Positions 22,700-37,179 of a stretch of DNA of 64,000 nucleotides are shown piece by piece; positions within the stretch are counted from its first letter, which is position 1, and each line of letters opens with the position of its first letter. The DNA is from Daphnia carinata (Eukaryota > Arthropoda > Branchiopoda > Diplostraca > Daphniidae). The notes under the pieces are model-generated. The model made no database searches and was not told where the DNA came from. It saw only the letters and a program-made list of their open reading frames with translations. The stretch covers positions 1,178,001 through 1,242,000 of the forward strand of contig NC_081339.1 in the NCBI RefSeq assembly GCF_022539665.2, written 5' to 3'. The position numbers and the translations under genes were made by a program.

Positions 22700-24060
22700 A
22701 TCTAAGATTTTTTTTCTTCAAATTTTCCACGATCATGGAAGGCATATCAGTGTATTTTTCAAAAAAACTATCACGACATGGCTGCACATGAAAGAACACA
22801 AGTTTAGCTGATCCATCAGTCAGTATCAGCCTTTCATGCGATAAATTTGCCTTTTTTCTTTAGTTTATTCACTTTATGTTCTTTCTTTTCAGTTTTCTTT
22901 TTCTTAATGTTGGCTTTTCTCCTTTTCTGTTGTTATTCCTTTCTCTTTTCCTTTTCTTCGATTCGTTCAGCGCAATTTTTGTTACTCTCTGATTTGATTT
23001 GATCTCGTTCATTAATTGATTTGGCAAGCAATTTCACATAGTCTTTTACCTATTGCAATACAGAAAGGTTAAAGGTTTTCAAGATCTTACAAATATTCTT
23101 GTCAAATTGAAAGTTTACCTGAAAACCTTCAGCTATTTGCAGAGCACTATTTCATGCCTGTTTCTCTTCAATGCTTCTTGTATTCTCAGCTTCAGCTTGG
23201 CCTACCAAGTTTTCATTTTCGCTTTAAGTTTTTTTTTTATTGTTGCCATCTCTGGATCTAAAGTGGTTTTTTTCAGAATGGGTGAGGAATTAGATAGTTC
23301 TCCAAAATCAAATTTGCTGGAAACTAGGCAGCCTTCACTGTTAAAAATTGGTGTTGGCAGTGTACTTGCTAGTCTTGGTTCAGGAATTTCTGTTTCGACA
23401 AACTCTGAAAGACCAGAGGTTGATAACACTGATGTTGCCTTGGTGGCTCGTGCAAGTTTGGCAATTCAGGACCTCTTCTTCTTATTTTTTCTTTTTAATT
23501 TCTTCTTCATTTCATCTAACTTTGATTTGGTTTTTGTCATCTTATCAGATAAATCCAGCTTTTTCCTGAAAATCAATGGAGTAAACTGGCCGTTTTACTC
23601 AAATGTATAGGTTAACACATACCTGTGAAGTGTGAGAGTTTAGCTGTTGGACGTTCTTCCATTTCTTCAGGATTGTAAGCACGGTTCCTGGTTCCCATTT
23701 TTTGGAAAGAACTACAATTTGAGTTGGAATATTGGTCAATGAGCTACAAATGAAAACGTCTTCCGAAGAGAGTTGCTATTTAAGAGCGCCGACGTCAACG
23801 CGCCCTCGCTTTTTATCAGGCTCTTCATTTTTTGGGTCCAATTCCTACAAATCTTGTTTAGACGACACTTTCAAGTTTTCCGTTTTTCCATTTACAAAAC
23901 GTGCCTCTAATATCATAATCTTTAAACTTCATTATTATTTACCTTGGTCTCTCAACATTATCATGGATCAATCCATAAATCACACTATACGAACCTAGCT
24001 TATTGTTATTTTCTTTAGAGAACAACATTTTCAAGCCAAATCTAGCTTCAGGACGCCTCC
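22700..24060 (-). other. Repeat-borne exon-like region of element 1
   Basis: On the minus strand one frame reads SGLSEFVETEIPEPRLASTLPTPIFNSEGCLVSSKFDFGELSNSSPILKKTTLDPEMATIKKKLKAK (23429-23202), and near copies occur at 37814-37566 (-), 40845-40740 (-, shadow of the + copy) and 39907-40167 (+). Neighbouring blocks are Lys/Arg-rich and look like exons between AG and GT signals (VKDYVELLAKSI... ; ...ANTSHLTG). The protein would be a charged, partly coiled-coil product of unknown function. Some copies carry stops. It may be a gene carried by the element, now decaying. Confidence 0.4.
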
Positions 24061-24105
24061 ACTTGAGGGCAGTATAAGCAGATGGAAACCATGAGCAATA
24101 ACAAA

Positions 24106-24397
24106 GGGCGCATTTTGGCGTCTACTTTTAGTTCAACTTTTTTAGTGAACTTGTATTTTTGCGTCAACTGCCCGGTAGATGGTTCAACTAGGCGACCGTT
24201 TTGGCGACAACGCCAGTGGGAGGTTCAACTGAGACAGTTGAGCTTTTTCAACGGTGGTCCAGATCACCGTTGACCTTCAACTGAACTGCAACTCCTCCCC
24301 TTTCTCAACTGTAGCGATGAGCTTCCATTTTGGCGTCAACTTTGACGAAAAGTTGAACTAAAAAGGTTCAACAAATGGTTGACGCCAAAATGCGCCC
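24106..24397. mobile_element. 292-bp MITE with GGGCGC termini
   Basis: Begins GGGCGCATTTTGGCGTC and ends with the inverse, GACGCCAAAATGCGCCC. The inside has inverted GTTCAACT boxes. Flanks read ACAAA and AAAGT, so a 3-base AAA duplication is possible but weak. No coding capacity. Nested in element 1. Confidence 0.85.
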
Positions 24398-24604
24398 AAA
24401 GTTATGGCAATCCGTTTTACACAGAAAAAAAAAAATTTCGCCAAAAAAAAAAATCACACTTTTTTCTTTTTTTCCGACACGTAGCCATCTACCGCTCACA
24501 CTCGTTATTACTGGCGTAGGCAATTTCTGTCCATTGGATGCCATTCGCACTTAGTTCAGTAGCGTGGATGGAGAATAACGCGTGGCTGGAGGAACAATTG
24601 AAAA

Positions 24605-25181
24605 ATGGATAAGATAATACAACAAAAGGATGGTAAGTATAAACATTATTATATTGGTTTTCAATTATTAATTATTGTTTATTAGATCAAATTATGAAGC
24701 TGCAGGCCCAATTATTGGAACAACACAAAATATTAGATAACAACAAAGCTAAGGATGGTAAGGCCTAATACGTAATGATTCTATTTATTTGCTTTTATTC
24801 ATTTGTGTTTTGTAGCTCAAATTTTGAGTCTACAAGCTCAGCTAGGGGTAAAGAACAAATTGGAACGGAACAGTTTCCAAACAGTGAAGGAGGTTTTTCA
24901 AAACTCTTCCCTAACTGAACATGAGGATGAATTGGCATTAGGCGAACACAGTCAGGTACCTAAACTTTTCAAATAAGAATTCAAAATAAGTATAGAATTT
25001 TAACAAACAATTATTTATTGTTTAGTTATTCAGTCTACCACCTGACAGTGTGTTAAAGTTAAATTCTGTTAGTGCTGCACTAAAAGAATTGTTAGTAATA
25101 AGTCCATGCAGCGAAGGAAGTGAACAATTGTGGGACTGTATTTGGGCTGAAAATGGGTGTGGTACGGAAACCCAGAAATAG
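24605..25181 (+). CDS. Small four-exon gene inside element 1
   Basis: Four exons join in frame with consensus GT-AG introns of 53, 58 and 70 bases: 24605-24632, 24686-24757, 24816-24955 and 25026-25181, giving about 131 residues ending in TAG. Exons 2 and 3 begin alike (DQIMKLQAQL and AQILSLQAQL), which suggests an exon duplication; both are Gln/Leu-rich and helical. Exon 4 holds SLPPDSVLKLNSVSAALKELLV and WDCIWAENGCG. A short upstream ORF (24570-24614) overlaps the start. No family recognised. Consistent phases across three introns are unlikely by chance, so I take it as a real or recently real gene; further exons may follow after 25271. Confidence 0.5.
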
Positions 25182-26039
25182 CACAAGTTCAACATAAAAC
25201 ATGAATTAGGTACTTTTCGGTTTTTTGTCTATCGAAAAAGTATTTTTAATGCTATTATTTTGCATTCACAGAATTTTAGCAGGGGATCAAGTCAAGTCTG
25301 GAAGTGTTACAGGATGGAAGAGTCAGCCTACAGTTGAAAAAACACAGAGTGCATTACCATTAAGGTATGAGGTAAAGTAATAGAGTATGCACATTGTCTA
25401 ATGAGAAGTACCATCTTGTGTGAATGAATCCTGTATGACAGCAATCCTTTATAGTTCTGTCACAGCTAGAAGCCTCAAATAATTCTGCTTCCCTTGCTAA
25501 AGAACAACTTGTCCTCCGCTCAGAGTGTTGGTGAAGCTGGGTACTTAAATGGCCCTAAAGATGTTTCACTTCACTGGCATTGCAGCGATGAACGTCATAC
25601 ATGGACTCTTTAGGTCTGAAAGGAATTTTCTTGAAAAATTTTTGAATTTATGATGAAGCTTTTCTCCTCCTTTTTGCCAACCATGTCTAATCTACAGAAA
25701 AAAATTTATCCAATAGGAAAGGATTTTCAGCATACTGGAACACAACTATCAACAATGCAACATTCTAGGGGTGCTATTTTATCATTCAAGAGCCTTATAC
25801 AATGAATTTTCATCTGCAATTTGTATGGCCTTTCCCAAGCTTCTGCCAGAAGTTGAATCTATAAGTCATGTAAGTCACATGAGCAACAATTGAGATGCTT
25901 AATGGTGTTGTTTTTCTTTTCTCAGCATAGGTTAATAGTAATATTGGATCTGAAAAGATTCTTGGTTGGGGCAAGACACTGAATAAATTGTAATGATTGA
26001 ATGGATGACATGACATTTCTATACTTAATTTGGATTCCC

Positions 26040-26460
26040 GAGACGGTATTTTGTATTTAAAAAATTGAAGTGCATATCTGGGCTCCCTTCCTTTCCGTAG
26101 CCCCGTTTCCCCTTGACTCGTAATAAGCCCGTAGGGGGTCATGCCCCTACTGTACGGTATATATAAAAACAACATATACCGAGGTCTGCAGGGCTCTGGC
26201 CGGAAAGGGGACGTGGGGGTCCGTTTAGTCCGATGATGTGTTCACGGAGGGCGACGTGGCTACACACAAATCCGAACTAAAGGTTAATCGCTCCTTTAAA
26301 AATGTTCCAAATCTTCAGCTCTTCTTCCGGCTTGTCTTAGCCAATCACCGGGTAATCTCCCCGGTGGGTCAACAAGGCAGTGTCTCCCCCTGCCTGGGTT
26401 GACGGCAACTTTTGAAAGGGCTATTGTGCCTTCTTAAAGTTGCAAAAATAATTGTAATGT
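26040..26460. other. GC-richer stretch of unknown nature
   Basis: Contrasts with its AT-rich surroundings and holds short inverted repeats (e.g. CACCGGGTAATCTCCCCGGTG near 26345). It may be part of a SINE or non-LTR element, but no A/B box or reverse transcriptase was found. Confidence 0.3.
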
Positions 26461-27529
26461 GAATAGAATTGTCAATAAATTTTTTTTTATAAAATCTTTT
26501 TCCAAAATGTGTCTCTTTCATTGTCTGTGTTCGCTTTGTTCACACATTACATTTATCAATTTTTTTTTATTTAGCTTGCTCAATTCATCTTTATTGTTTT
26601 TGCCACCGTCATGGTAGAAAATTGATTTGTCATTATTAGTAGCTTTGTTAACGTAAAGTGTAAAGCTTCCTTATATCTCAATGTAGTATGTGAAGTGTAA
26701 TTAGGTAATCAATAGCTGCTTGAAAATGTGCAAAAGGTGAAAACAGGACACGAAGAACGAACAAAATCATTTATAGCAGTAGGTTATAATTTTAATATAT
26801 TTATTGGGCTCTTTGTAATTGTTAAAAGAATTGAAAACGTATAAGGAATAAATGGTATTAGAATCAATATTGAATTACAATAGTCTTTGTTTTGGTCCAT
26901 GCCTCAGACGATAGTTTAAGTTTGTAATATTATTCCTATAAACATTATTTATTAAATGTTCCTATAAACATTATTTATTAAATGTTCCTATAAACATTAT
27001 TTATCAAATGTTAATAATAACAAACTAGTCTTCGTGGTAACATATCTTTGTTTCCAGCAACCACAAAAGCCCCGCGGAACTCATTCAGTTTCCGTATTCA
27101 CAACGAATCAGTGGTCTTTATCTATGGCATAAGCATCGACAAAGGGAAATAATAAGGGAAATGGACTGGAGGTTGGAAGGAATGATTAAAAAGGGTGGAC
27201 AGAACAAGGCTAAGTGCGGAAAACATGTATTTCTTCTATTATATTTAAAGAAGCGATAGTTGTTCAGTAAACAAAAATTGTGAAAAATGAACCTTATGTA
27301 ACGGGATATTAGCAATAGATAAATACTAACATAATCCGAAATTAGATTGCAACCGAATAAATAATCAAAGATTAACTAGCGTACAAACGCTAACATTGTT
27401 TGATCTCTACAAACCTTATAAAATATCACGGTTTCAGCAACCTTTGTACATTCCAAATTCCACGGAATAGAAGTGGGAAATACGATTTTGGAAACAAATA
27501 TAAAGTTTGTAGGAACATAGAAATTGAGC

Positions 27530-27690
27530 AGAGAAAAAGGCCCAGTCCAATGGAGAAAAAGGCCCAATTTTGAATTTGGAAAAAAGTGGGCCTTTTTCGT
27601 ATGGGCCTTTTTCGTATGGGCCTTTTTCGTCTGGGCCTTTTTCGCGGGCCTTTTTCGTCTGGGCCGTTTTCGTCTGGGCCTTTTTCTCCG
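27530..27690. repeat. Box-hairpin end of element 1, right
   Basis: Two inward boxes (GGAGAAAAAGGCCC), a TTTTGAATTTGGAAAAAAG spacer, then seven 15-base boxes GGCCTTTTTCGTATG / CTG, ending TTTTTCTCCG at 27690. Satellite monomers begin six bases later. Confidence 0.8.
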
Positions 27691-27695
27691 ACCTC

Positions 27696-30600
27696 CGTTT
27701 GAATATAGATATTGAAACTGATTCTATAACACTATATTCACATTGAATACACGTATATTTGATGCTGTTTGAATGTAGATATTGAAACTCACTGTATTAC
27801 ACTATATTCACATTGAATACACGTATATTTGATGCTGTTTGAATGTAGATATTGAAACTGATTCTATAACACTATATTCACATTGAATACACGTATATTT
27901 GATGCTGTTTGAATGTAGATATTGAAACTGATTCTATAACACTAAATTCACATTGAATACACGTATATTTGATGCTGTTTGAATGTAGATATTGAAACTC
28001 ACTGTATTACACTATATTCACATTGACTACACGCAGACTTGCCGCGATCGCGATCAAAAATTGATCGCCGATCCGATCTTCGATCAAAAAATGATCGCCG
28101 ATCCGATCTTTTGAGAAAGATCGGAGATCAGATCGGAGATCGGATCGGCGATCGTAGATACTGAAACTCATTCTATAACACTATATTCACATTGAATACA
28201 CGTATATTTTATGCTGTTTGAATGTAGATATTGAAACTGATTCTATAACACTATATTCACATTGAATACACGTATATTTTATGCTGTTTGAATGTAGATA
28301 TTGAAACTGATTCTATAACACTATATTCACATTGAATACACGTATATTTGATGCTGTTTGAATGTAGATATTGAAACTGATTCTATAACACTATATTCAC
28401 ATTGAATACACGTATATTTGATGCTGTTTGAATGTAGATATTGAAACTGATTCTATAACACTATATTCACATTGAATACACGTATATTTGATGCTGTTTG
28501 AATGTAGATATTGAAACTGATTCTATAACACTATATTCACATTGAATACACGTATATTTGATGCTGTTTGAATGTAGATATTGAAACTGATTCTATAACA
28601 CTATATTCACATTGAATACACGTATATTTGATGCTGTTTGAATGTAGATATTGAAACTGATTCTATAACACTATATTCACATTGAATACACGTATATTTG
28701 ATGCTGTTTGAATGTAGATATTGAAACTCATTGTATAACACTATATTCACATTGAATACACGTATATTTGATGCTGTTTGAATGTAGATATTGAAACTGA
28801 TTCTATAACACTATATTCACATTGAATACACGTATATTTGATGCTGTTTGAATGTAGATATTGAAACTGATTCTATAACACTATATTCACATTGAATACA
28901 CGTATATTTGATGCTGTTTGAATGTAGATATTGAAACTGATTCTATAACACTATATTCACATTGAATACACGTATATTTGATGCTGTTTGAATGTAGATA
29001 TTGAAACTGATTCTATAACACTATATTCACATTGAATACACGTATATTTGATGCTGTTTGAATGTAGATATTGAAACTGATTCTATAACACTATATTCAC
29101 ATTGAATACACGTATATTTGATGCTGTTTGAATGTAGATATTGAAACTGATTCTATAACACTATATTCACATTGAATACACGTATATTTGATGCTGTTTG
29201 AATGTAGATATTGAAACTCATTGTATAACACTATATTCACATTGAATACACGTATATTTGATGCTGTTTGAATGTAGATATTGAAACTGATTCTATAACA
29301 CTATATTCACATTGAATACACGTATATTTGATGCTGTTTGAATGTAGATATTGAAACTGATTCTATAACACTATATTCACATTGAATACACGTATATTTG
29401 ATGCTGTTTGAATGTAGATATTGAAACTGATTCTATAACACTATTTCACATTGAATACACGTATATATCATGCTGTTTGAATGTAGATATTGAAACTGAT
29501 TGTATAACACTATATTCACATTGAATACACGTATATTTGATGCTGTTTGAATGTAGATATTGAAACTGATTCTATAACACTATATTCACATTGAATACAC
29601 GTATATTTGATGCTGTTTGAATGTAGATATTGAAACTGATTCTATAACACTATATTCACATTGAATACACGTATATTTGATGCTGTTTGAATGTAGATAT
29701 TGAAACTGATTCTATAACACTATATTCACATTGAATACACGTATATTTGATGCTGTTTGAATGTAGATATTGAAACTGATTCTATAACACTATATTCACA
29801 TTGAATACACGTATATTTGATGCTGTTTGAATGTAGATATTGAAACTGATTCTATAACACTATATTCACATTGAATACACGTATATTTTGATGCTGTTTG
29901 AATGTAGATATTGAAACTGATTCTATAACACTATATTCACATTGAATACACGTATATTTGATGCTGTTTGAATGTAGATATTGAAACTGATTCTATAACA
30001 CTATATTCACATTGAATACACGTATATTTGATGCTGTTTGAATGTAGATATTGAAACTGATTCTATAACACTATATTCACATTGAATACACGTATATTTG
30101 ATGCTGTTTGAATGTAGATATTGAAACTGATTCTATAACACTATATTCACATTGAATACACGTATATTTGATGCTGTTTGAATGTAGATATTGAAACTGA
30201 TTCTATAACACTATATTCACATTGAATACACGTATATTTGATGCTGTTTGAATGTAGATATTGAAACTGATTCTATAACACTATATTCACATTGAATACA
30301 CGTATATTTGATGCTGTTTGAATGTAGATATTGAAACTCATTGTATAACACTATATTCACATTGAATACACGTATATTTGATGCTGTTTGAATGTAGATA
30401 TTGAAACTGATTCTATAACACTATATTCACATTGAATACACGTATATTTGATGCTGTTTGAATGTAGATATTGAAACTGATTCTATAACACTATATTCAC
30501 ATTGAATACACGTATATTTGATGCTGTTTGAATGTAGATATTGAAACTGATTCTATAACACTATATTCACATTGAATACACGTATATTTGATGCTGTTTG

Positions 30601-33600
30601 AATGTAGATATTGAAACTGATTCTATAACACTATATTCACATTGAATACACGTATATTTGATGCTGTTTGAATGTAGATATTGAAACTGATTCTATAACA
30701 CTATATTCACATTGAATACACGTATATTTGATGCTTTTGAATGTAGATATTGAAACTGATTCTATAACACTATATTCACATTGAATACACGTATATTTGA
30801 TGCTGTTTGAATGTAGATATTGAAACTGATTCTATAACACTATATTCACATTGAATACACGTATATTTGATGCTGTTTGAATGTAGATATTGAAACTGAT
30901 TCTATAACACTATATTCACATTGAATACACGTATATTTGATGCTGTTTGAATGTAGATATTGAAACTGATTCTATAACACTATATTCACATTGAATACAC
31001 GTATATTTGATGCTGTTTGAATGTAGATATTGAAACTGATTCTATAACACTATATTCACATTGAATACACGTATATTTGATGCTGTTTGAATGTAGATAT
31101 TGAAACTGATTCTATAACACTATATTCACATTGAATACACGTATATTTGATGCTGTTTGAATGTAGATATTGAAACTGATTCTATAACACTATATTCACA
31201 TTGAATACACGTATATTTTGATGCTGTTTGAATGTAGATATTGAAACTGATTCTATAACACTATATTCACATTGAATACACGTATATTTGATGCTGTTTG
31301 AATGTAGATATTGAAACTGATTCTATAACACTATATTCACATTGAATACACGTATATTTGATGCTGTTTGAATGTAGATATTGAAACTGATTCTATAACA
31401 CTATATTCACATTGAATACACGTATATTTGATGCTGTTTGAATGTAGATATTGAAACTGATTCTATAACACTATATTCACATTGAATACACGTATATTTG
31501 ATGCTGTTTGAATGTAGATATTGAAACTGATTCTATAACACTATATTCACATTGAATACACGTATATTTGATGCTGTTTGAATGTAGATATTGAAACTGA
31601 TTCTATAACACTATATTCACATTGAATACACGTATATTTGATGCTGTTTGAATGTAGATATTGAAACTGATTCTATAACACTATATTCACATTGAATACA
31701 CGTATATTTTCACATTGATGCTATATTTGATGCTGTTTGAATGTAGATATTGAAACTGATTCTATAACACTATATTCACATTGAATACACGTATATTTGA
31801 TGCTGTTTGAATGTAGATATTGAAACTGATTCTATAACACTATATTCACATTGAATACACGTATATTTGATGCTGTTTGAATGTAGATATTGAAACTCAT
31901 GTATAACACTATATTCACATTGAATACACGTATATTTGATGCTGTTTGAATGTAGATATTGAAACTGATTCTATAACACTATATTCACATTGAATACACG
32001 TATATTTGATGCTGTTTGAATGTAGATATTGAAACTGATTCTATAACACTATATTCACATTGAATACACGTATATTTGATGCTGTTTGAATGTAGATATT
32101 GAAACTGATTCTATAACACTATATTCACATTGAATACACGTATATTTGATGCTGTTTGAATGTAGATATTGAAACTGATTCTATAACACTATATTCACAT
32201 TGAATACACGTATATTTGATGCTGTTTGAATGTAGATATTGAAACTGATATATTTGATGCTATAATATTGAAACTGATTCTATAACACTATTCACATTGA
32301 ATACACGTATATTTGATGCTGTTTGAATGTAGATATTGAAACTGATTCTATAACACTATATTCACATTGAATACACGTATATTTGATGCTGTTTGAATGT
32401 AGATATTGAAACTGATTCTATAACACTATATTCACATTGAATACACGTATATTTGATGCTGTTTGAATGTAGATATTGAAACTGATTCTATAACACTATA
32501 TTCACATTGAATACACGTATATTTGATGCTGTTTGAATGTAGATATTGAAACTGATTCTATAACACTATATTCACATTGAATACACGTATATTTGATGCT
32601 GTTTGAATGTAGATATTGAAACTGATTCTATAACACTATATTCACATTGAATACACGTATATTTGATGCTGTTTGAATGTAGATATTGAAACTGATTCTA
32701 TAACACTATATTCACATTGAATACACGTATATTTGATGCTGTTTGAATGTAGATATTGAAACTGATTCTATAACACTATATTCACATTGAATACACGTAT
32801 ATTTGATGCTGTTTGAATGTAGATATTGAAACTGATTCTATAACACTATATTCACATTGAATACACGTATATTTGATGCTGTTTGAATGTAGATATTGAA
32901 ACTGATTCTATAACACTATATTCACATTGAATACACGTATATTTGATGCTGTTTGAATGTAGATATTGAAACTGATTCTATAACACTATATTCACATTGA
33001 ATACACGTATATTTGATGCTGTTTGAATGTAGATATTGAAACTGATTCTATAACACTATATTCACATTGAATACACGTATATTTGATGCTGTTTGAATGT
33101 AGATATTGAAACTGATTCTATAACACTATATTCACATTGAATACACGTATATTTGATGCTGTTTGAATGTAGATATTGAAACTGATTCTATAACACTATA
33201 TTCACATTGAATACACGTATATTTGATGCTGTTTGAATGTAGATATTGAAACTGATTCTATAACACTATATTCACATTGAATACACGTATATTTGATGCT
33301 GTTTGAATGTAGATATTGAAACTGATTCTATAACACTATATTCACATTGAATACACGTATATTTGATGCTGTTTGAATGTAGATATTGAAACTGATTCTA
33401 TAACACTATATTCACATTGAATACACGTATATTTGATGCTGTTTGAATGTAGATATTGAAACTGATTCTATAACACTATATTCACATTGAATACACGTAT
33501 ATTTGATGCTGTTTGAATGTAGATATTGAAACTGATTCTATAACACTATATTCACATTGAATACACGTATATTTGATGCTGTTTGAATGTAGATATTGAA

Positions 33601-36134
33601 ACTGATTCTATAACACTATATTCACATTGAATACACGTATATTTGATGCTGTTTGAATGTAGATATTGAAACTGATTCTATAACTATATTCACATTGAAT
33701 ACACGTATATTTGATGCTGTTTGAATGTAGATATTGAAACTGATTCTATAACACTATATTCACATTGAATACACGTATATTTGATGCTGTTTGAATGTAG
33801 ATATTGAAACTGATTCTATAACACTATATTCACATTGAATACACGTATATTTGATGCTGTTTGAATGTAGATATTGAAACTGATTCTATAACACTATATT
33901 CACATTGAATACACGTATATTTGATGCTGTTTGAATGTAGATATTGAAACTGATTCTATAACACTATATTCACATTGAATACACGTATATTTGATGCTGT
34001 TTGAATGTAGATATTGAAACTGATTCTATAACACTATATTCACATTGAATACACGTATATTTGATGCTGTTTGAATGTAGATATTGAAACTGATTCTATA
34101 ACACTATATTCACATTGAATACACGTATATTTGATGCTGTTTGAATGTAGATATTGAAACTGATTCTATAACACTATATTCACATTGAATACACGTATAT
34201 TTGATGCTGTTTGAATGTAGATATTGAAACTGATTCTATAACACTATATTCACATTGAATACACGTATATTTGATGCTGTTTGAATGTAGATATTGAAAC
34301 TGATTCTATAACACTATATTCACATTGAATACACGTATATTTGATGCTGTTTGAATGTAGATATTGAAACTGATTCTATAACACTATATTCACATTGAAT
34401 ACACGTATATTTGATGCTGTTTGAATGTAGATATTGAAACTGATTCTATAACACTATATTCACATTGAATACACGTATATTTGATGCTGTTTGAATGTAG
34501 ATATTGAAACTGATTCTATAACACTATATTCACATTGAATACACGTATATTTGATGCTGTTTGAATGTAGATATTGAAACTGATTCTATAACACTATATT
34601 CACATTGAATACACGTATATTTGATGCTGTTTGAATGTAGATATTGAAACTGATTCTATAACACTATATTCACATTGAATACACGTATATTTGATGCTGT
34701 TTGAATGTAGATATTGAAACTGATTCTATAACACTATATTCACATTGAATACACGTATATTTGATGCTGTTTGAATGTAGATATTTGATAAACTCACTGT
34801 ATTCTATAACACTATATTCACATTGAATACACGTATATTTGATGCTGTTTGAATGTAGATATTGAAACTACTGTTCATAACACTATATTCACATTGAATA
34901 CACGTATATTTGATGCTGTTTGAATGTAGATATTGAAACTGATTCTATAACACTATATTCACATTGAATACACGTATATTTGATGCTGTTTGAATGTAGA
35001 TATTGAAACTCACTGTATAACACTATATTCACATTGAATACACGTATATTTGATGCTGTTTGAATGTAGATATTGAAACTGATTCTATAACACTATATTC
35101 ACATTGAATACACGTATATTTGATGCTGTTTGAATGTAGATATTGAAACTGATTCTATAACACTATATTCACATTGAATACACGTATATTTGATGCTGTT
35201 TGAATGTAGATATTGAAACTCATTCTATAACACTATATTCACATTGAATACACGTATATTTGATGCTGTTTGAATGTAGATATTGAAACTGATTCTATAA
35301 CACTATATTCACATTGAATACACGTATATTTGATGCTGTTTGAATGTAGATATTGAAACTGATTCTATAACACTATATTCACATTGAATACACGTATATT
35401 TGATGCTGTTTGAATGTAGATATTGAAACTGATTCTATAACACTATATTCACATTGAATACACGTATATTTGATGCTGTTTGAATGTAGATATTGAAACT
35501 GATTCTATAACACTATATTCACATTGAATACACGTATATTTGATGCTGTTTGAATGTAGATATTGAAACTGATTCTATAACACTATATTCACATTGAATA
35601 CACGTATATTTGATGCTGTTTGAATGTAGATATTGAAACTGATTCTATAACACTATATTCACATTGAATACACGTATATTTGATGCTGCTGTTTGAATGT
35701 AGATATTGAAACTGATTCTATAACACTATATTCACATTGAATACACGTATATTTGATGCTGTTTGAATGTAGATATTGAAACTGATTCTATAACACTATA
35801 TTCACATTGAATACACGTATATTTGATGCTGTTTGAATGTAGATATTGAAACTGATTCTATAACACTATATTCACATTGAATACACGTATATTTGATGCT
35901 GTTTGAATGTAGATATTGAAACTGATTCTATAACACTATATTCACATTGAATACACGTATATTTGATGCTGTTTGAATGTAGATATTGAAACTGATTCTA
36001 TAACACTATATTCACATTGAATACACGTATATTTGATGCTGTTTGAATGTAGATATTGAAACTGATTCTATAACACTATATTCACATTGAATACACGTAT
36101 ATTTGATGCTGTTTGAATGTAGATATTGAAACTC
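27696..36134 (+). repeat. 70-bp satellite array, about 120 copies
   Basis: Monomer of 70 bases: TATTGAAACTGATTCTATAA, CACTATATTCACATTGAATA, CACGTATATTTGATGCTGTT, TGAATGTAGA. Most copies are identical. Variants: ACTCACTGTATTAC at the left edge, ACTCATTGTATAAC near 28731, 29221, 30341, and several 1-20 base indels near 29431, 31704, 32246, 33680, 34786 and 35680. The array begins and ends within arms of foldback-like elements. No coding. Such homogeneity points to recent expansion by unequal exchange, or in part to assembly collapse. Confidence 0.97.
28034..28153. other. GATC-rich insert inside the satellite
   Basis: About 120 bases with fifteen GATC tetramers. GATCGCCGATCCGATCTT appears twice and its reverse complement once, so the insert can fold back. 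It interrupts a monomer, which resumes at 28154. Confidence 0.85.
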
Positions 36135-37179
36135 ACTTACAAACTTTATGTTTGTTTCGAAAATTGTATTTCCCACCTCCTATTCCGTGGAATTTGGAAT
36201 GTACAAAGGTTGCTGAAACCGTGATTTTCTTTAAGGTTTGCAGAGATCAAACAATGTTAGCGTTTGTACGCTAGTTAATCTTTGATTATTTATTCGGTTG
36301 CAATCTAATTTCGGATTATATTAGTATTTATATATTGCTAATATCCCGTTTAATAAAGTTCATTTTTTACAATTTTTGTTTATTGAACTACCATCGCTTT
36401 TTTAAATATAATACAAAAAATAAATGTTTTTCGCACTTAGCCTTGTTCTGTCCACCCTCTTTCATTATTCCCCCAACCCCCAGTCCATCTCCCATATAGC
36501 TTCTTTTTGTCGATACTTATGCCATAGGTAAAGACCACTGATTCGTTGGGAATACGGAAACTGAATGAGTTCCGCGGGGCTTTTGTGGTTGCTGGGAACA
36601 AAAATATATGTTACCACGAAGACTAGTTTATTATCATTAACATTTGATAAATAATGTTTATAGGAATAATATTACAAACTTAAATTATCGTCTGAGGCAA
36701 GGACCAAAACAAAGATTATGTAATTCAATATTGATTCTAATACCATTTATTCCTTATACATTTTCAATTCTTTTAACAATTACAAAGAGCCCAATAAATA
36801 TATTAAAATCATAACCTACTGCTATAAATGATTCTGTTCGTTCTTCGTGTCCTGTTTTCACCTTTTGCACATTTTCAAGCAGCTATTGATTACCTAATTA
36901 CACATCACATAATACATTGAGATATAAGGAAGCTTTACACTTTACGTCAACAAAGCTACTAATAATGACAAATCAATTTTCTACCATGACGGACTTTTTT
37001 TTAAAATGAGAGTCTGTTATTAGTGAAGACACTAAACCTTTTAAAATGAATCTTAGATTTTTTTCTTTAAATTTTCCACGATCATGGAAAGCATGCTAGT
37101 GTATTGTTATAAAAAACTATCACGACATGGCTGCACATGAAAGAACACGAGTTTAGCTCGTCCATGAGACAGTATCATT

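Larger units (their letters stand above)
21643..27690. mobile_element. Foldback-like element 1 with long inverted arms
   Basis: The left arm (21643 to about 22690) is the reverse complement of the right arm (about 26600-27690) with few differences. Both arms end outside in a hairpin built from boxes GGAGAAAAAGGCCC and GGCCTTTTTCGT. Long inverted arms with terminal tandem boxes are the design of foldback-type DNA transposons. No transposase was found. The interior holds a repeated exon-like region (22700-24060), a MITE (24106-24397), a small spliced gene (24605-25181) and a GC-richer stretch (26040-26460). The element lies within gypsy gag on its left; no target duplication could be checked because satellite follows on the right. 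Confidence 0.7.

Noticed and set aside
25810-26175. 121-codon minus-strand ORF
   Set aside because: Crosses the boundary of a GC-richer patch and has no coding signature.
27696-36134. CRISPR-like array
   Set aside because: Head-to-tail 70-bp repeats without unique spacers in a eukaryotic setting; a satellite.
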